From Chloroflexota bacterium (GTDB taxonomy: Bacteria > Chloroflexota > Dehalococcoidia > Lucifugimonadales > Australimonadaceae), in assembly GCA_028874795.1 (NCBI GenBank), contig JAPPHT010000056.1:124001-188000 (forward strand): a DNA stretch of 64,000 bases. The letters are read 5' to 3'. Shown piece after piece: positions 42,233 through 51,248 of the stretch. Numbering within the stretch: position 1 is the stretch's first letter; each line of letters opens with the position of its first letter. Both the position numbers and the translations under genes were made by a program. The notes under the pieces were generated by a model. It was not told the origin of the DNA, made no database searches, and was given only the letters and a program-made list of their open reading frames with translations.

Positions 42233-43564
42233 ATGCTCAGCGTCAAGGCGAACCAGGAACTCACGCAGGTCGGCCCCGGCACGCCCATGGGCGAGCTCAT
42301 GCGCCGCTACTGGCACCCCATCGCCGGGGCGGCGGAGTTGGACGACCGACCCACGAAGCCGGTGCGCCTGCTCGGCGAGGACCTCGTCCTCTACAAGGAC
42401 AGGTCCGGCACGCTCGGTCTCATCGAGCGCTTCTGCCCCCATCGCAGGGTCGACCTCTCCTACGGCATCCCGGAGGAGCACGGCCTCCGCTGCATGTACC
42501 ACGGCTGGATGATGGACGAGACCGGACAGTGTATCGAGCAGCCCTTCGAGGAGACCGTCCACCCGGACGGACGCTTCAAGGAGAAGGTCAAGATCGCCGG
42601 CTACCCCGTCGAGGTCGCAGGCGGGCTCGTGTTCGCCTACATGGGCCCTCAGCCGGTGCCGTTCCTCCCGCTCTGGGAGCCGCTGGTCTGGGACAACGCG
42701 GTGCGCGACATCGCCATCGCCCACCTGCCGTGTAACTGGCTCCAGTGCCAGGAGAACTCCCTGGACCCCGTCCACGTCGAGTGGTCGCACTCCTACTGGG
42801 GGCAGTACGTCCAGCAGGGGCCCGGTTTCAAGGGCGCCCTCCTCGACCTGCCGACGCACCAGAAGATCGGGTTCGACATCTTCGAGCACGGCGTCGTCAA
42901 GCGGCGCGTGTTCAAGGGCTACACCGAGGAAGACGACGACTGGAAGCACGGCCACCCGGTGTTCGTGCCGAACATCCTGCTCGTCGGCTCGGAGGTCTCG
43001 GTGACGATGCAGTTCCGCGTCCCGATCGACGACGAGAACACGCTGCACGTGTCGCTGTACACGTGGCGAGGCGCACCTGGTCAGCCGGTGCCGGTGCAGG
43101 AGTCGGTCCCCTATCGAGAGGTGCCGCTGCTCGACGAGAACGGCAACTGGATCGTGGACGTGGTCTTCAATCAAGACTACACGACCTGGGTGACGCAGGG
43201 GCGCGTTGCCAAGCGCCATCTCGAGCACCTCGGCGAGTCCGACCGCGGCATCATCCTCTACCGCAAGCTGCTGCAGGAGCAGATGGCCATCGTCGCCGAC
43301 GGCGGCGACCCGATGAACGTCTTCCGCACTCCTCTGCCCGAGGGCGGCATCGTCGCACCGCTGGAGCAGGTGAAGTTCGGCATGAAGCGCGCCAGGAAGT
43401 ACATCCCCGGCGAGGCCGGCTACTCCCGCGACGGCGACCTCATCAACCAGGTGCTGCAGACGTGGGAGGACCTCCCGGACCGCGCCCCCGCGGAATCGGA
43501 GGACGAGATCAAGGAACGCGTCGGCGGCGCCGTCGAGGGCATCAAGGACAACTGGCCGCTGTAG
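42233..43564 (+). CDS. Rieske oxygenase alpha subunit, tandem copy 1
   Basis: 443 residues. Rieske ligands C68-x-H70 (CPHRR) and C87-x2-H90 (CMYHGW); mononuclear iron ligands H181 and H186 with the bridging D178 (DPVHVEWSH). Residues 1 to about 170 are close to identical with copies 2-4, including many silent sites, whereas the catalytic C-terminal half differs strongly (LYTWRGAPGQPVP, and an extra acidic tail EDEIKERVGGAVEGI). The first catalytic region has WSH where the other copies have WLH. The four copies probably act on different but related substrates. Confidence 0.9.
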   Translation: MLSVKANQELTQVGPGTPMGELMRRYWHPIAGAAELDDRPTKPVRLLGEDLVLYKDRSGTLGLIERFCPHRRVDLSYGIPEEHGLRCMYHGWMMDETGQCIEQPFEETVHPDGRFKEKVKIAGYPVEVAGGLVFAYMGPQPVPFLPLWEPLVWDNAVRDIAIAHLPCNWLQCQENSLDPVHVEWSHSYWGQYVQQGPGFKGALLDLPTHQKIGFDIFEHGVVKRRVFKGYTEEDDDWKHGHPVFVPNILLVGSEVSVTMQFRVPIDDENTLHVSLYTWRGAPGQPVPVQESVPYREVPLLDENGNWIVDVVFNQDYTTWVTQGRVAKRHLEHLGESDRGIILYRKLLQEQMAIVADGGDPMNVFRTPLPEGGIVAPLEQVKFGMKRARKYIPGEAGYSRDGDLINQVLQTWEDLPDRAPAESEDEIKERVGGAVEGIKDNWPL

Positions 43565-43588
43565 GAGGCAACCGCAACGACCAACCAG

Positions 43589-43619
43589 GAGAGGCGTCCC
43601 AAGGGCGCCTCTCTTTTTG
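43589..43619 (+). terminator. Rho-independent terminator after Rieske copy 1
   Basis: GAGAGGCG-TCCCAAGGG-CGCCTCTC followed by TTTTTGT (43589-43620). It is a textbook stem with a T-tract, so copies 1 and 2 are separate transcription units. Confidence 0.85.
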
Positions 43620-43684
43620 TCTTGTGCCAGCTACTGCGCCGCAGCCGGCGCGGGTGGGCAAGGCCAATGCTTTGCGCCATGCGG

Positions 43685-43690
43685 TACAAT
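43685..43690 (+). promoter_or_regulatory. -10 element of Rieske copy 2
   Basis: TACAAT 36 bp before ATG 43726, with AAGGAGG close to the start codon. No good -35 stands at the usual distance, so an activator may be needed. Confidence 0.4.
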
Positions 43691-43725
43691 CCCCGCCAGG
43701 GCACGGATCCCAAGGAGGCCACTCG

Positions 43726-44994
43726 ATGCTGAGCGTACAGGAGAACGAGCAACTCACCCAGGTGGGCCCGGGCACGCCGATGGGCGAGTTGATGCGCCGC
43801 TACTGGCACCCCATCGCCGCCGCTGCGGAGCTCGTCGACCGCCCCACCAAGCCGGTCCGCCTGCTCGGCGAGGACCTCGTCCTCTACAGGGACAGGTCCG
43901 GCACGCTCGGACTCATCGAACGCTTCTGCCCACACCGCCGCGTCGACCTCTCCTACGGCATACCCGAGGAACACGGCCTCCGCTGCATGTACCACGGCTG
44001 GATGATGGACGAGACCGGCCAGTGCATCGAGCAGCCCTTCGAGGAGACCGTGCACCCGGACGGGCGCTTCAAGGAGAAGGTGAAGGTCGCGGGCTACCCC
44101 GTGCGCGAGATGGCCGGGCTTGTGTTCGCCTACATGGGCCCGCAGCCGACGCCACTCCTTCCCCGGTGGGAGCACCTGCTCTGGGAGAACGCCGTCCGCG
44201 ACATCGCCATCACGGAGATCCCCTGCAACTGGCTGCAGTGCCAGGAGAACTCGCTCGACCCCGTCCACGTCGAGTGGCTCCACGCCTACATGGGCGCCTA
44301 CCGCAACACGGACCGCATCGCCAGGCAGCAGCAGGGGTCGGCCCGCAGGCACCAGAAGATCGGGTTCAACGAGTTCGAGTTCGGCATCATCAAGCGCCGC
44401 ATCCTCGAAGGGAAGGACGAGACCGACGACGAGTGGGCGGAGGGTCACCCCGTCCTCTTCCCGAACATCCTGCTCGTCGGCAACGAGGCGCGGGCCACGT
44501 TCCAGTTCCGCGTGCCGGTGGACGACACCAACACCCTCCACGTCTCCATCTATAACTACCGAGCCGCGCCCGGCGCAGCCGCTCCGACGCAGGACGTCAT
44601 CCCCCACCGCTACGTTCCCCTCAAGGACGACGAGGGGCGCTTCATCGTGGACTGGACGTTCAACCAGGACTACATGGCCTGGGCGACGCAGGGCCCCATC
44701 GCCAAGCGTCACCTGGAGCGGCTCGGGCAGTCGGACGTCGGCATCATCCTCTTCCGCAAGCAGTTGCAGCGGAACATCGCTGTGATGCAGGACGGCGGCG
44801 ACCCGATGAACGTCTTCCGCGGGAGCGACCTCGGCCTGCTGCATGCGCCGGTGGAGAAGGTGAAGTTCGGCGTGCGGGCGCAGGCGCGCTACATCCCGCC
44901 CGAGGCGGGCGACACCCCGGCGGTGCCCCAGATCGAGGAGGTCATGGGCACCTGGGTCGACTACCTCGGCGAGGAGGCCACGCTCGGGCGGTAG
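43726..44994 (+). CDS. Rieske oxygenase alpha subunit, tandem copy 2
   Basis: 422 residues with C68/H70, C87/H90 and the DPVHVEWLH iron site. The Rieske half is nearly the same as in the neighbours; the catalytic half has its own stretch around residue 195-205 (NTDRIARQQQGSARRHQKIG) and FEFGIIKRRILEGK, a region that lines the substrate entrance in such enzymes. It is followed after 6 bp by a DUF2283 gene, its only likely operon partner. Confidence 0.9.
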   Translation: MLSVQENEQLTQVGPGTPMGELMRRYWHPIAAAAELVDRPTKPVRLLGEDLVLYRDRSGTLGLIERFCPHRRVDLSYGIPEEHGLRCMYHGWMMDETGQCIEQPFEETVHPDGRFKEKVKVAGYPVREMAGLVFAYMGPQPTPLLPRWEHLLWENAVRDIAITEIPCNWLQCQENSLDPVHVEWLHAYMGAYRNTDRIARQQQGSARRHQKIGFNEFEFGIIKRRILEGKDETDDEWAEGHPVLFPNILLVGNEARATFQFRVPVDDTNTLHVSIYNYRAAPGAAAPTQDVIPHRYVPLKDDEGRFIVDWTFNQDYMAWATQGPIAKRHLERLGQSDVGIILFRKQLQRNIAVMQDGGDPMNVFRGSDLGLLHAPVEKVKFGVRAQARYIPPEAGDTPAVPQIEEVMGTWVDYLGEEATLGR

Positions 44995-45000
44995 GATTCG

Positions 45001-45225
45001 ATGGAAGCAGAGGTTCACTATTTCGCAGACTCGGACACTCTGTCTGTCTGGACGGGGAAGCCTGCGGCAGAGGCCGACGAGATTGCGGATGGGATAATCG
45101 TGGACCTGGACTCCGACGGTAACGTGGTCGGCTTCACCATCGAACACGCGACCGTCCTGCTTCGCCCGATGCTCAAGGCAAACCTCAAGGCCCCTGCAGC
45201 AACCTCCTCGCGTTCTCAGAAGTAG
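45001..45225 (+). CDS. DUF2283-family small protein
   Basis: A 74-residue protein with the DUF2283 pattern: VHYFADSDTLSVWTG, then EADEIADGIIVDLDSDGNVVGFTIEHAT. These small beta-sheet proteins often sit beside toxin-like DUF4258 genes or stand alone, and their role is unknown. No DUF4258 partner is seen here. The gene begins 6 bp after Rieske copy 2 without a clear ribosome-binding site, so translation is probably coupled. Confidence 0.75.
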   Translation: MEAEVHYFADSDTLSVWTGKPAAEADEIADGIIVDLDSDGNVVGFTIEHATVLLRPMLKANLKAPAATSSRSQK

Positions 45226-45258
45226 CGGGATACAGCGCGTCTCGCGCTGCCCCTGCGC

Positions 45259-45288
45259 TTGACCCGCGCGCACGCTCCGCCCTACTCT
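45259..45288 (+). promoter_or_regulatory. Promoter of Rieske copy 3
   Basis: TTGACC (45259-45264), 18-bp spacer, TACTCT (45283-45288), then TACGCCACGCAC. It duplicates the promoter at 42162-42191, including the 18-bp spacing. Confidence 0.6.
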
Positions 45289-45325
45289 TACGCCACGCAC
45301 ACAGGCACGCGAGGAAGGTGCGCGC

Positions 45326-46567
45326 ATGCTCAGCGTCACGGCTAACGAGGAACTCACGCAGGTCGGCGCAGGCACGCCCATGGGCGAGCTGATGCGCCGC
45401 TACTGGCATCCCATCGCAGCCGCCGGCGAACTCCTCGAGCGCCCCACCAAGGCCGTCCGCGTCCTCGGCGAGGACCTCGTCCTCTACAAGGACAGGTCCG
45501 GCACGCTCGGACTCATCGAACGCTTCTGCCCACACCGCCGCGTGGACCTCTCCTACGGCATCCCCGAGGAGCACGGCCTCCGCTGCATGTACCACGGCTG
45601 GATGATGGACGAGACCGGACAGTGCATCGAGCAACCCTTCGAGGAGACGGTGCACCCCGACGGACGCTTCAAGGAGAAGGTGAAGGTCGCGGGCTACCCC
45701 GTGCAGGAGATGAGCGGGCTGGTGTTCGCCTACCTCGGCCCGCAACCGGCGCCGCTGCTGCCGCTCTGGGAGCCGCTCGCCGCCGACAACGTGGCCTGCG
45801 ACATCGCTCTCACTGAGTTGCCGTGCAACTGGCTCCAGTGCCAGGAGAACTCGCTGGACCCGGTGCACACGGAGTGGCTCCACTCCTACTGGACCCGCTA
45901 CCAGCAGATGGCCGCGGGCAGACCCGTCGACGTGCGCGGCGAGTCCGCGCCCCACGAGCGCATACGGTTCGAACTGTTCGACCACGGCATCATCAAGCGC
46001 CGCGTCCTGCGAGGCCTGGGTGAGGAGCACGACCTCTGGAAGGTGGGACACCCCATCCTGTTCCCCAACATCCTGCAGGTTGGGTCGCCACAGAAGATCA
46101 CGATGCAGTTCCGCGTCCCTGTCGACGACGAGAACACGCTGCACGTATCCATCTACATCTTCCGCGCAGCCGACGGCGCAGTCGTGCCCCGGCAGGACCC
46201 CGTCCCCTACTACTACAACCCGCTGGTGGGTGAGGACGGGCGGTTCATCACCGACGTTACCTTCAACCAGGACTACATGGCATGGGTCAGCCAGGGGCCG
46301 GTGGCCCGCCGCGACCTCGAGAAACTCGGCGAGTCCGACAGGGGCATCTTCTTCTTCCGCAAGATGCTGAAGGAGCAGATGGATATCGTCGCGGACGGCG
46401 GCGAGCCGATGAACGTGTTCCACGGCGCACCGGGAGAGCCGGTCACGCTGCCGGTGGAACCGAGCCGGGGGTACGTGAACGGCGCTCCCCGCCGGTACGT
46501 GCCGCAGGAGGCTGGACCCAGCGTCGCTCACGCCGACATCGAGCGCGTGCTGGCCACGTACGCATAA
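45326..46567 (+). CDS. Rieske oxygenase alpha subunit, tandem copy 3
   Basis: 413 residues, the shortest of the set; Rieske ligands C68/H70 and C87/H90 and iron site DPVHTEWLH. Its special stretch near residues 190-215 (TRYQQMAAGRPVDVRGESAP) and HGIIKRRVLRGLGEEHDLW differ from copies 1, 2 and 4. The promoter resembles that of copy 1, but the Rieske half is closest to copies 2 and 4 at the DNA level. Copy 4 begins 38 bp after its stop with its own ribosome-binding site, so copies 3 and 4 may be co-transcribed. Confidence 0.9.
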   Translation: MLSVTANEELTQVGAGTPMGELMRRYWHPIAAAGELLERPTKAVRVLGEDLVLYKDRSGTLGLIERFCPHRRVDLSYGIPEEHGLRCMYHGWMMDETGQCIEQPFEETVHPDGRFKEKVKVAGYPVQEMSGLVFAYLGPQPAPLLPLWEPLAADNVACDIALTELPCNWLQCQENSLDPVHTEWLHSYWTRYQQMAAGRPVDVRGESAPHERIRFELFDHGIIKRRVLRGLGEEHDLWKVGHPILFPNILQVGSPQKITMQFRVPVDDENTLHVSIYIFRAADGAVVPRQDPVPYYYNPLVGEDGRFITDVTFNQDYMAWVSQGPVARRDLEKLGESDRGIFFFRKMLKEQMDIVADGGEPMNVFHGAPGEPVTLPVEPSRGYVNGAPRRYVPQEAGPSVAHADIERVLATYA

Positions 46568-46605
46568 CACCAGACCACGAATGACCGCATCCGGAGGAAG
46601 GCTTC

Positions 46606-47883
46606 ATGCTCAGCGTCAAGGCTAACGAGGAACTCACGCAGGTCAGCGCAGGCACGCCCATGGGCGAGCTGATGCGACGCTACTGGCACCCCATCGCAGC
46701 AACGGCGGAGCTCGACGAGCGCCCCACCAAGCCGGTCCGCCTGCTCGGCGAGGACCTCGTCCTCTACAGGGACAGGTCCGGCACGCTCGGACTCATCGAG
46801 CGCTTCTGCCCACACCGCCGCGTCGACCTCTCCTACGGCATCCCGGAAGAGCACGGCCTTCGCTGCATGTACCACGGCTGGATGATGGACGAGACCGGGC
46901 AGTGCATCGAGCAGCCCTTCGAAGAGACCGTGCACCCCGACGGGCGCTTCAAGGAGAAGGTGAAGATAGCCGGCTACCCCGTTCAGGAGCTCGGCGGGCT
47001 CATCTTCGCCTACATGGGCCCACAGCCCGCGCCCCTGCTGCCGCGGTGGGAGCAGTTGCTGTGGGACAACGCGGTACGCGAGATCTGCATCTCGGAGCTG
47101 CCGTGCAACTGGCTGCAGTGCCAGGAGAACTCCGTGGACCCCGTCCATAACGAGTGGCTGCACGCCTACTACGGCAACGTCGTCCGCAATGGCGTCCACG
47201 CCCTGCCGGAGCTGCGCGGCACGCACCTCAAGATCGGCTTCGACGTCTTCGAGCACGGCATCATCAAGCGCCGCGTCGAGGCCGGGTACTCGGAGGAGGA
47301 CGACGACTGGAAGGAAGGCCACCCCATCATGTTCCCCAACATCCTCCTGGTGGGCGACGAGGTGCGCTCAACGTTCCAGTTCCGCGTGCCGGTGGACGAC
47401 ACGCACACCTACCACGTCTCCTACTACGCATGGCGCCCCGCGCCGGGCGCTCAGGCTCCCCGCCAGGAGGTCGTCCCCTACCGCTACGTCCCGCTCAAGG
47501 ACGAGAACGACCGCTACATCAACGACATCCTCTTCAACCAGGACTACCTCGCCTGGGTGACGCAGGGCCCGATCGCGAAGCGCCACCTGGAGAAGCTGGG
47601 CGAGTCCGACAAGGGCATCATCCTCTTCCGCAAGCTCCTGCAGGAGCAGGCGAAGCTCGTGGCCGACGGCGGTGACCCCATGAACACCTTCCGGGACCCC
47701 GTGGAGAACGAGTCGATCAGCCTGCCGCTGGAACACGTCAAGTTCGGCAACCGCCGCCGCATGGGCTATGCGCTCGTCGAGGCGGGCGAGCCCGTCGTGG
47801 CGGATGTCGTCAACGAGACGCTGGAGACCTGGGAAGGCATGCGCAGCCTGCGCGGCACCGCAGGAGCCGCCCACGGAGCGTAG
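46606..47883 (+). CDS. Rieske oxygenase alpha subunit, tandem copy 4
   Basis: 425 residues with C68/H70, C87/H90 and DPVHNEWLH. The start region differs from copy 3 by only a few bases over the first 90 (both read ELTQV then AGTPMGELMRRYWHP). The catalytic half contains NVVRNGVHALPELRGTHLK and EAGYSEEDDDWKEGHP, specific to this copy. GGAGGAAGG precedes ATG 46606. It converges on the minus-strand oxygenase at 47893, and the two stop codons are 9 bp apart. Confidence 0.9.
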   Translation: MLSVKANEELTQVSAGTPMGELMRRYWHPIAATAELDERPTKPVRLLGEDLVLYRDRSGTLGLIERFCPHRRVDLSYGIPEEHGLRCMYHGWMMDETGQCIEQPFEETVHPDGRFKEKVKIAGYPVQELGGLIFAYMGPQPAPLLPRWEQLLWDNAVREICISELPCNWLQCQENSVDPVHNEWLHAYYGNVVRNGVHALPELRGTHLKIGFDVFEHGIIKRRVEAGYSEEDDDWKEGHPIMFPNILLVGDEVRSTFQFRVPVDDTHTYHVSYYAWRPAPGAQAPRQEVVPYRYVPLKDENDRYINDILFNQDYLAWVTQGPIAKRHLEKLGESDKGIILFRKLLQEQAKLVADGGDPMNTFRDPVENESISLPLEHVKFGNRRRMGYALVEAGEPVVADVVNETLETWEGMRSLRGTAGAAHGA

Positions 47884-47892
47884 TCACAGGAG

Positions 47893-49212
47893 CTATGCCC
47901 CGGTAGCCCCGTTCCCCGCTCCCACCTCGGAGAACGATCTGAGGAGGTGCGGGTCGAAGCCGTCGGAGCGCGGCAGGACCGCCTCCGCCGCGCGGATGTT
48001 GTACACGTCGGGATGCGAGGCCCCGTACGGTTCGGCGCCTTCCCGCAGGTCCCGCGCGCCCCTCAGTAGCAGTTGACGCATGCGGATGATGGCGGTGTCG
48101 CTGATGCCGAGGTGCTCCTCGGTACGGTCCACTATCGGACCCATGGTCTCCTGCACTGCGAGGTCCTGCCACTGGGTGGCTCCTATGCCGGTGAAGGTCG
48201 TCGTCTGCTGCAGCCCTCTGTCTATGAGGTAGTCGTTCTCCGCGTTTCCCGCGGGCAGGAAAGAGCCGGGGAGAGTCGGGCCGCTGAAGTTCTCAGCCGC
48301 TCTGACGTCATCCTCGCTGAGCGGCCGGTCGTCCCTCCAATCGACCTTGAAGACGAACGTCGTTGTGTCGTTCAGTGGTATCCATGCGAGGCTGCCGGCC
48401 CTGGTCACGGGCCCGGCAGAGGTTGCCGGCTGTTGCCCTATGAGGTTGTAGAAGGGCGCTGCCCAATGCGTTACCCGCCAATAGAAGGTGTCCGGTTCCG
48501 CATTGCGCTGCGCGCCGATCAGCAGTCCGTAGTCCGTTTCGTGCACGAAGAAACGCGGCGACTTGTCGAAGGCGTGATAGCGGTCCCGCAGGCGTGGGCT
48601 GTTCTTCATCGTCTCCCGCCACTGCGGAGTCTGCCAGTGGCGGTCCATGGTCGAGTGAAGGTAGTTGGAGTGCGCCGGGTCGAGGCCGCCCTCCATCCCC
48701 TGGACCCAGTTCGCCCGCTCTATCCTCTTGGTGATGTAGCGGTGATCGGGCGGAACGCTCAGCCACCCGAGATCGGGGATGCTGGGCGTCCGGTCCGGCG
48801 GCCCCATATACGTCCAGATGACGCCGCCGGTCTCCCGGCAGGGATAAGCCGTTATCCTCACCTTGTTCCTGAAGTTCGACCACTCCGGCTCGGCGGGCAT
48901 GTCCACGCAGTTGCCCTCTACGTCGAACTTCCATCCGTGGTACACGCATCGCAAGCCGTTCTCTTCGTTGCGCCCGTAGAACAGCCCGGCACGGCGGTGG
49001 GGGCACCTGTGCTGCACCAGCCCGACCCTTCCACTCGTATCGCGGAAGGCCACCAGCTGTTCGTTCAACAGCTCCACTCGCACCGGTGGGCAATCGGGGG
49101 CGGGCAACTCCTCGGTCAGCAGGAACGGCATCCAGAAGCTGCGCAGGTAATCGCCCATGGGGGTGCGGGGCCCAACCTGCGTCACCGTTTCGTTGTCGGC
49201 CAGGCTAAGCAT
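47893..49212 (-). CDS. Rieske oxygenase alpha subunit, divergent type
   Basis: 439 residues, only distantly related to the tandem copies. Rieske ligands C70-x-H72 (CPHRR) and C89-x2-H92 (CVYHGW). The iron site reads GGLDPAHSNYLH. It keeps the N-terminal TQVGPRTPMGDYLRSFW pattern. The start is ATG 49212 (GGAGGG six bases upstream); longer openings to 49401 lack similarity. It is divergent from two polysaccharide-deacetylase genes and may act in their pathway. 3-phenoxybenzoate- or vanillate-type demethylating oxygenases are among its relatives. Confidence 0.87.
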   Translation of the reverse strand: MLSLADNETVTQVGPRTPMGDYLRSFWMPFLLTEELPAPDCPPVRVELLNEQLVAFRDTSGRVGLVQHRCPHRRAGLFYGRNEENGLRCVYHGWKFDVEGNCVDMPAEPEWSNFRNKVRITAYPCRETGGVIWTYMGPPDRTPSIPDLGWLSVPPDHRYITKRIERANWVQGMEGGLDPAHSNYLHSTMDRHWQTPQWRETMKNSPRLRDRYHAFDKSPRFFVHETDYGLLIGAQRNAEPDTFYWRVTHWAAPFYNLIGQQPATSAGPVTRAGSLAWIPLNDTTTFVFKVDWRDDRPLSEDDVRAAENFSGPTLPGSFLPAGNAENDYLIDRGLQQTTTFTGIGATQWQDLAVQETMGPIVDRTEEHLGISDTAIIRMRQLLLRGARDLREGAEPYGASHPDVYNIRAAEAVLPRSDGFDPHLLRSFSEVGAGNGATGA

Positions 49213-49351
49213 GTAGACCCTCCGCGTATCAGGGAATCCGGGCTCAGCGACTGTCAGTACAACCCCGCGATGCTGCGGATCGAGCATAGGGACGGGTATC
49301 TGGGATGTCAATCGAGAGACAAGGGGGTGAAGACGCCATCGAAGCACGCGG

Positions 49352-49380
49352 TTGACCCACCCCAACCACAACAGTAGACT
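49352..49380 (+). promoter_or_regulatory. Promoter of the deacetylase-SDR-tctC unit
   Basis: TTGACC (49352-49357), 17-bp spacer, TAGACT (49375-49380); 32 bp ahead of ATG 49413. The -35 is the same hexamer as in the Rieske promoters at 42162 and 45259. Confidence 0.55.
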
Positions 49381-49412
49381 CGCCGAGTCCCAACGTTGCA
49401 TTCGCCGGGGGG

Positions 49413-50315
49413 ATGATGACTCTGGATCGGTTCGATTACTCGCCCATCATCGACCGACCAAAGGTCGTTTGGCCGGAAGGCAAACGACTGGCTCTCTGGG
49501 TATCCCCAAACATCGAATACTACGAGTTCGAACCCCCGGGTCCGCAGCGGGGGCGTATCCCGGCGCCTGACGTGCGCAGCTACAGCGTGCATGCCTACGG
49601 CAACCGCGTCGCGCTATGGCGCATGTTCGACGTGTTCGACAAGCACGGGATCAGGTGCACCGTTTCGCTGAACGAAGCGGTCCTGGAACACCTGCCGGAA
49701 GTCCGCGACGCGATGGTTGCGCGGGACTGGGTGTACATGTCGCACGGCATCTACAACACCCGCAATCTGCTGGGCATGTCAGACGACGAAGAGCGCGCTT
49801 TCTACGTCGACTGCATCGAGACGCTCAAGGCCCACACGGGCAAGCAGCTGAAGGGAGTGCTGGGCCCCGGCATGTCGGCCAACATCCAGACACCGGACCT
49901 GATGGCAGAGGCCGGGCTCCTCTACCACGCCAACTGGTTCCAGGACGACCAGCCGTTCCCGCTGAACGTGCGCACGGGCAGGCTGATCTCCATGCCGTAC
50001 ACGCTCGAGATGAACGACCAGTCGGTCATCACGCGCTGGGGCCACGACGCCCCGTACTACGCGCAGATATGCAAGGACCAGTTCGACGTGCTCTACGAGC
50101 AGGCCAGGGACAACGGGCGCGTCATGTGCATCGCCCTTCACCCATCGGTGATGGGCCAGCCCCACCGGATCCGCTACCTCGACGACATCTTCTCTTACAT
50201 CCTCAGCCACGACGAGGTGTGGCTCACGACGGCGGACGACATCGCCGACTACTACCTCGAACACTACTACGATGCCGTGCTGGACCATGTCCGTCAGCGC
50301 GGAGCGGGGAGCTAG
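49413..50315 (+). CDS. Polysaccharide-deacetylase-family protein (PuuE/allantoinase-like), first of pair
   Basis: A 300-residue protein of the NodB-fold group typified by PuuE allantoinase and cyclic-imide hydrolases: WPEGKRLALWVSPNIEYYEF, YGNRVALWRMFDVFDKHGI, DWVYMSHGIYNTRNL and ALHPSVMGQPHRIRYLDDIF. The last motif is the hallmark of this subgroup. No signal peptide, so a small cytoplasmic amide or imide is a more likely substrate than cell-wall sugar. The second family member starts 3 bp after its stop, so they are translated together. Confidence 0.82.
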   Translation: MMTLDRFDYSPIIDRPKVVWPEGKRLALWVSPNIEYYEFEPPGPQRGRIPAPDVRSYSVHAYGNRVALWRMFDVFDKHGIRCTVSLNEAVLEHLPEVRDAMVARDWVYMSHGIYNTRNLLGMSDDEERAFYVDCIETLKAHTGKQLKGVLGPGMSANIQTPDLMAEAGLLYHANWFQDDQPFPLNVRTGRLISMPYTLEMNDQSVITRWGHDAPYYAQICKDQFDVLYEQARDNGRVMCIALHPSVMGQPHRIRYLDDIFSYILSHDEVWLTTADDIADYYLEHYYDAVLDHVRQRGAGS

Positions 50316-50318
50316 CCG

Positions 50319-51233
50319 GTGCCTGCCGAGCGTAAACCGGGGATGGACAACCCCTATCACGACTTCGTGGCCATGCCTGGCAGGCCGAGGCTTGCCTGGC
50401 CCGACGACGCGCGCATCGCCTTCCATGTCGTCGTCCATCTCGAACACTTCGAGTGGGAGCCTTCCCCGGATGCCGTCACGTTCATACAGGACTACGGCGC
50501 CGCCCATCACCGGCCTCCGCCCGACATCATCACCTACTCGTACCGGGAGTACGGCAACAGGGTGGGCGTGTACGGCATCATGCAGGCCCTGGACCGCTAC
50601 GGCATCCGCGCGACCGCGCCCGTCGACGCCATCGTTGCCACGCGCTACCCGTTCCTCATCGACCAGTGCAGGAGGCGCGGATGGGAGTTTCTGGGCCACG
50701 GGCTGTCGTCCAAGCACCTCATCACGGCAGCGATGAGCGAGGAGCAGGAAGCCGCCTACATCCGCGAAAGCCTCAGCGCAGTGGAGCGAGGCACCGGGAG
50801 CCGCCCGAGAGGCTGGTTCGGCGTCGAATACTCCGAGTCGAACCGCACGCCCGACCTCCTGGCACGCGAGGGCCTTCGGTACGTCTGCGACTGGCCGAAC
50901 GACGAACAACCGCAACGTCTGTCGGTCTCCGGCGGGTCGCTCTACGTCCTCCCCGTTCCCGCCGACCTCGACGACGACAAGATCATCGGGCAGCGGCACG
51001 TCCAGGTAGCCGAATGGGCGCGGATGGCCGAGGAGGCATTCGACGTCCTGTACGAGGAAGCAGCCGGCTCCGGGAGGGTCTTCGCCCTCAACCTCCATCC
51101 CTTCCTCATGGGGCAGCCCTTCCGGTTGAAGTACCTCGACAGGGTCCTGGCACATGTCTGTTCGCGTCCGAACGTCTGGCTGGCAACAGGGTCCGAGATC
51201 ATCGACTGGTACGAGCAGCAACAGCCCCAATGA
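50319..51233 (+). CDS. Polysaccharide-deacetylase-family protein (PuuE/allantoinase-like), second of pair
   Basis: A 304-residue paralogue with the same plan: WPDDARIAFHVVVHLEHFEW, YGNRVGVYGIMQALDRYGI, GWEFLGHGLSSKHL and NLHPFLMGQPFRLKYLDRVL. GTG 50319 is the start, with an in-frame ATG eight codons on. Two dissimilar members side by side suggest a heteromer or two steps on related amides. The SDR gene follows 15 bp downstream. Confidence 0.82.
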   Translation: MPAERKPGMDNPYHDFVAMPGRPRLAWPDDARIAFHVVVHLEHFEWEPSPDAVTFIQDYGAAHHRPPPDIITYSYREYGNRVGVYGIMQALDRYGIRATAPVDAIVATRYPFLIDQCRRRGWEFLGHGLSSKHLITAAMSEEQEAAYIRESLSAVERGTGSRPRGWFGVEYSESNRTPDLLAREGLRYVCDWPNDEQPQRLSVSGGSLYVLPVPADLDDDKIIGQRHVQVAEWARMAEEAFDVLYEEAAGSGRVFALNLHPFLMGQPFRLKYLDRVLAHVCSRPNVWLATGSEIIDWYEQQQPQ

Positions 51234-51248
51234 GCAAAGGAGGGTTGC

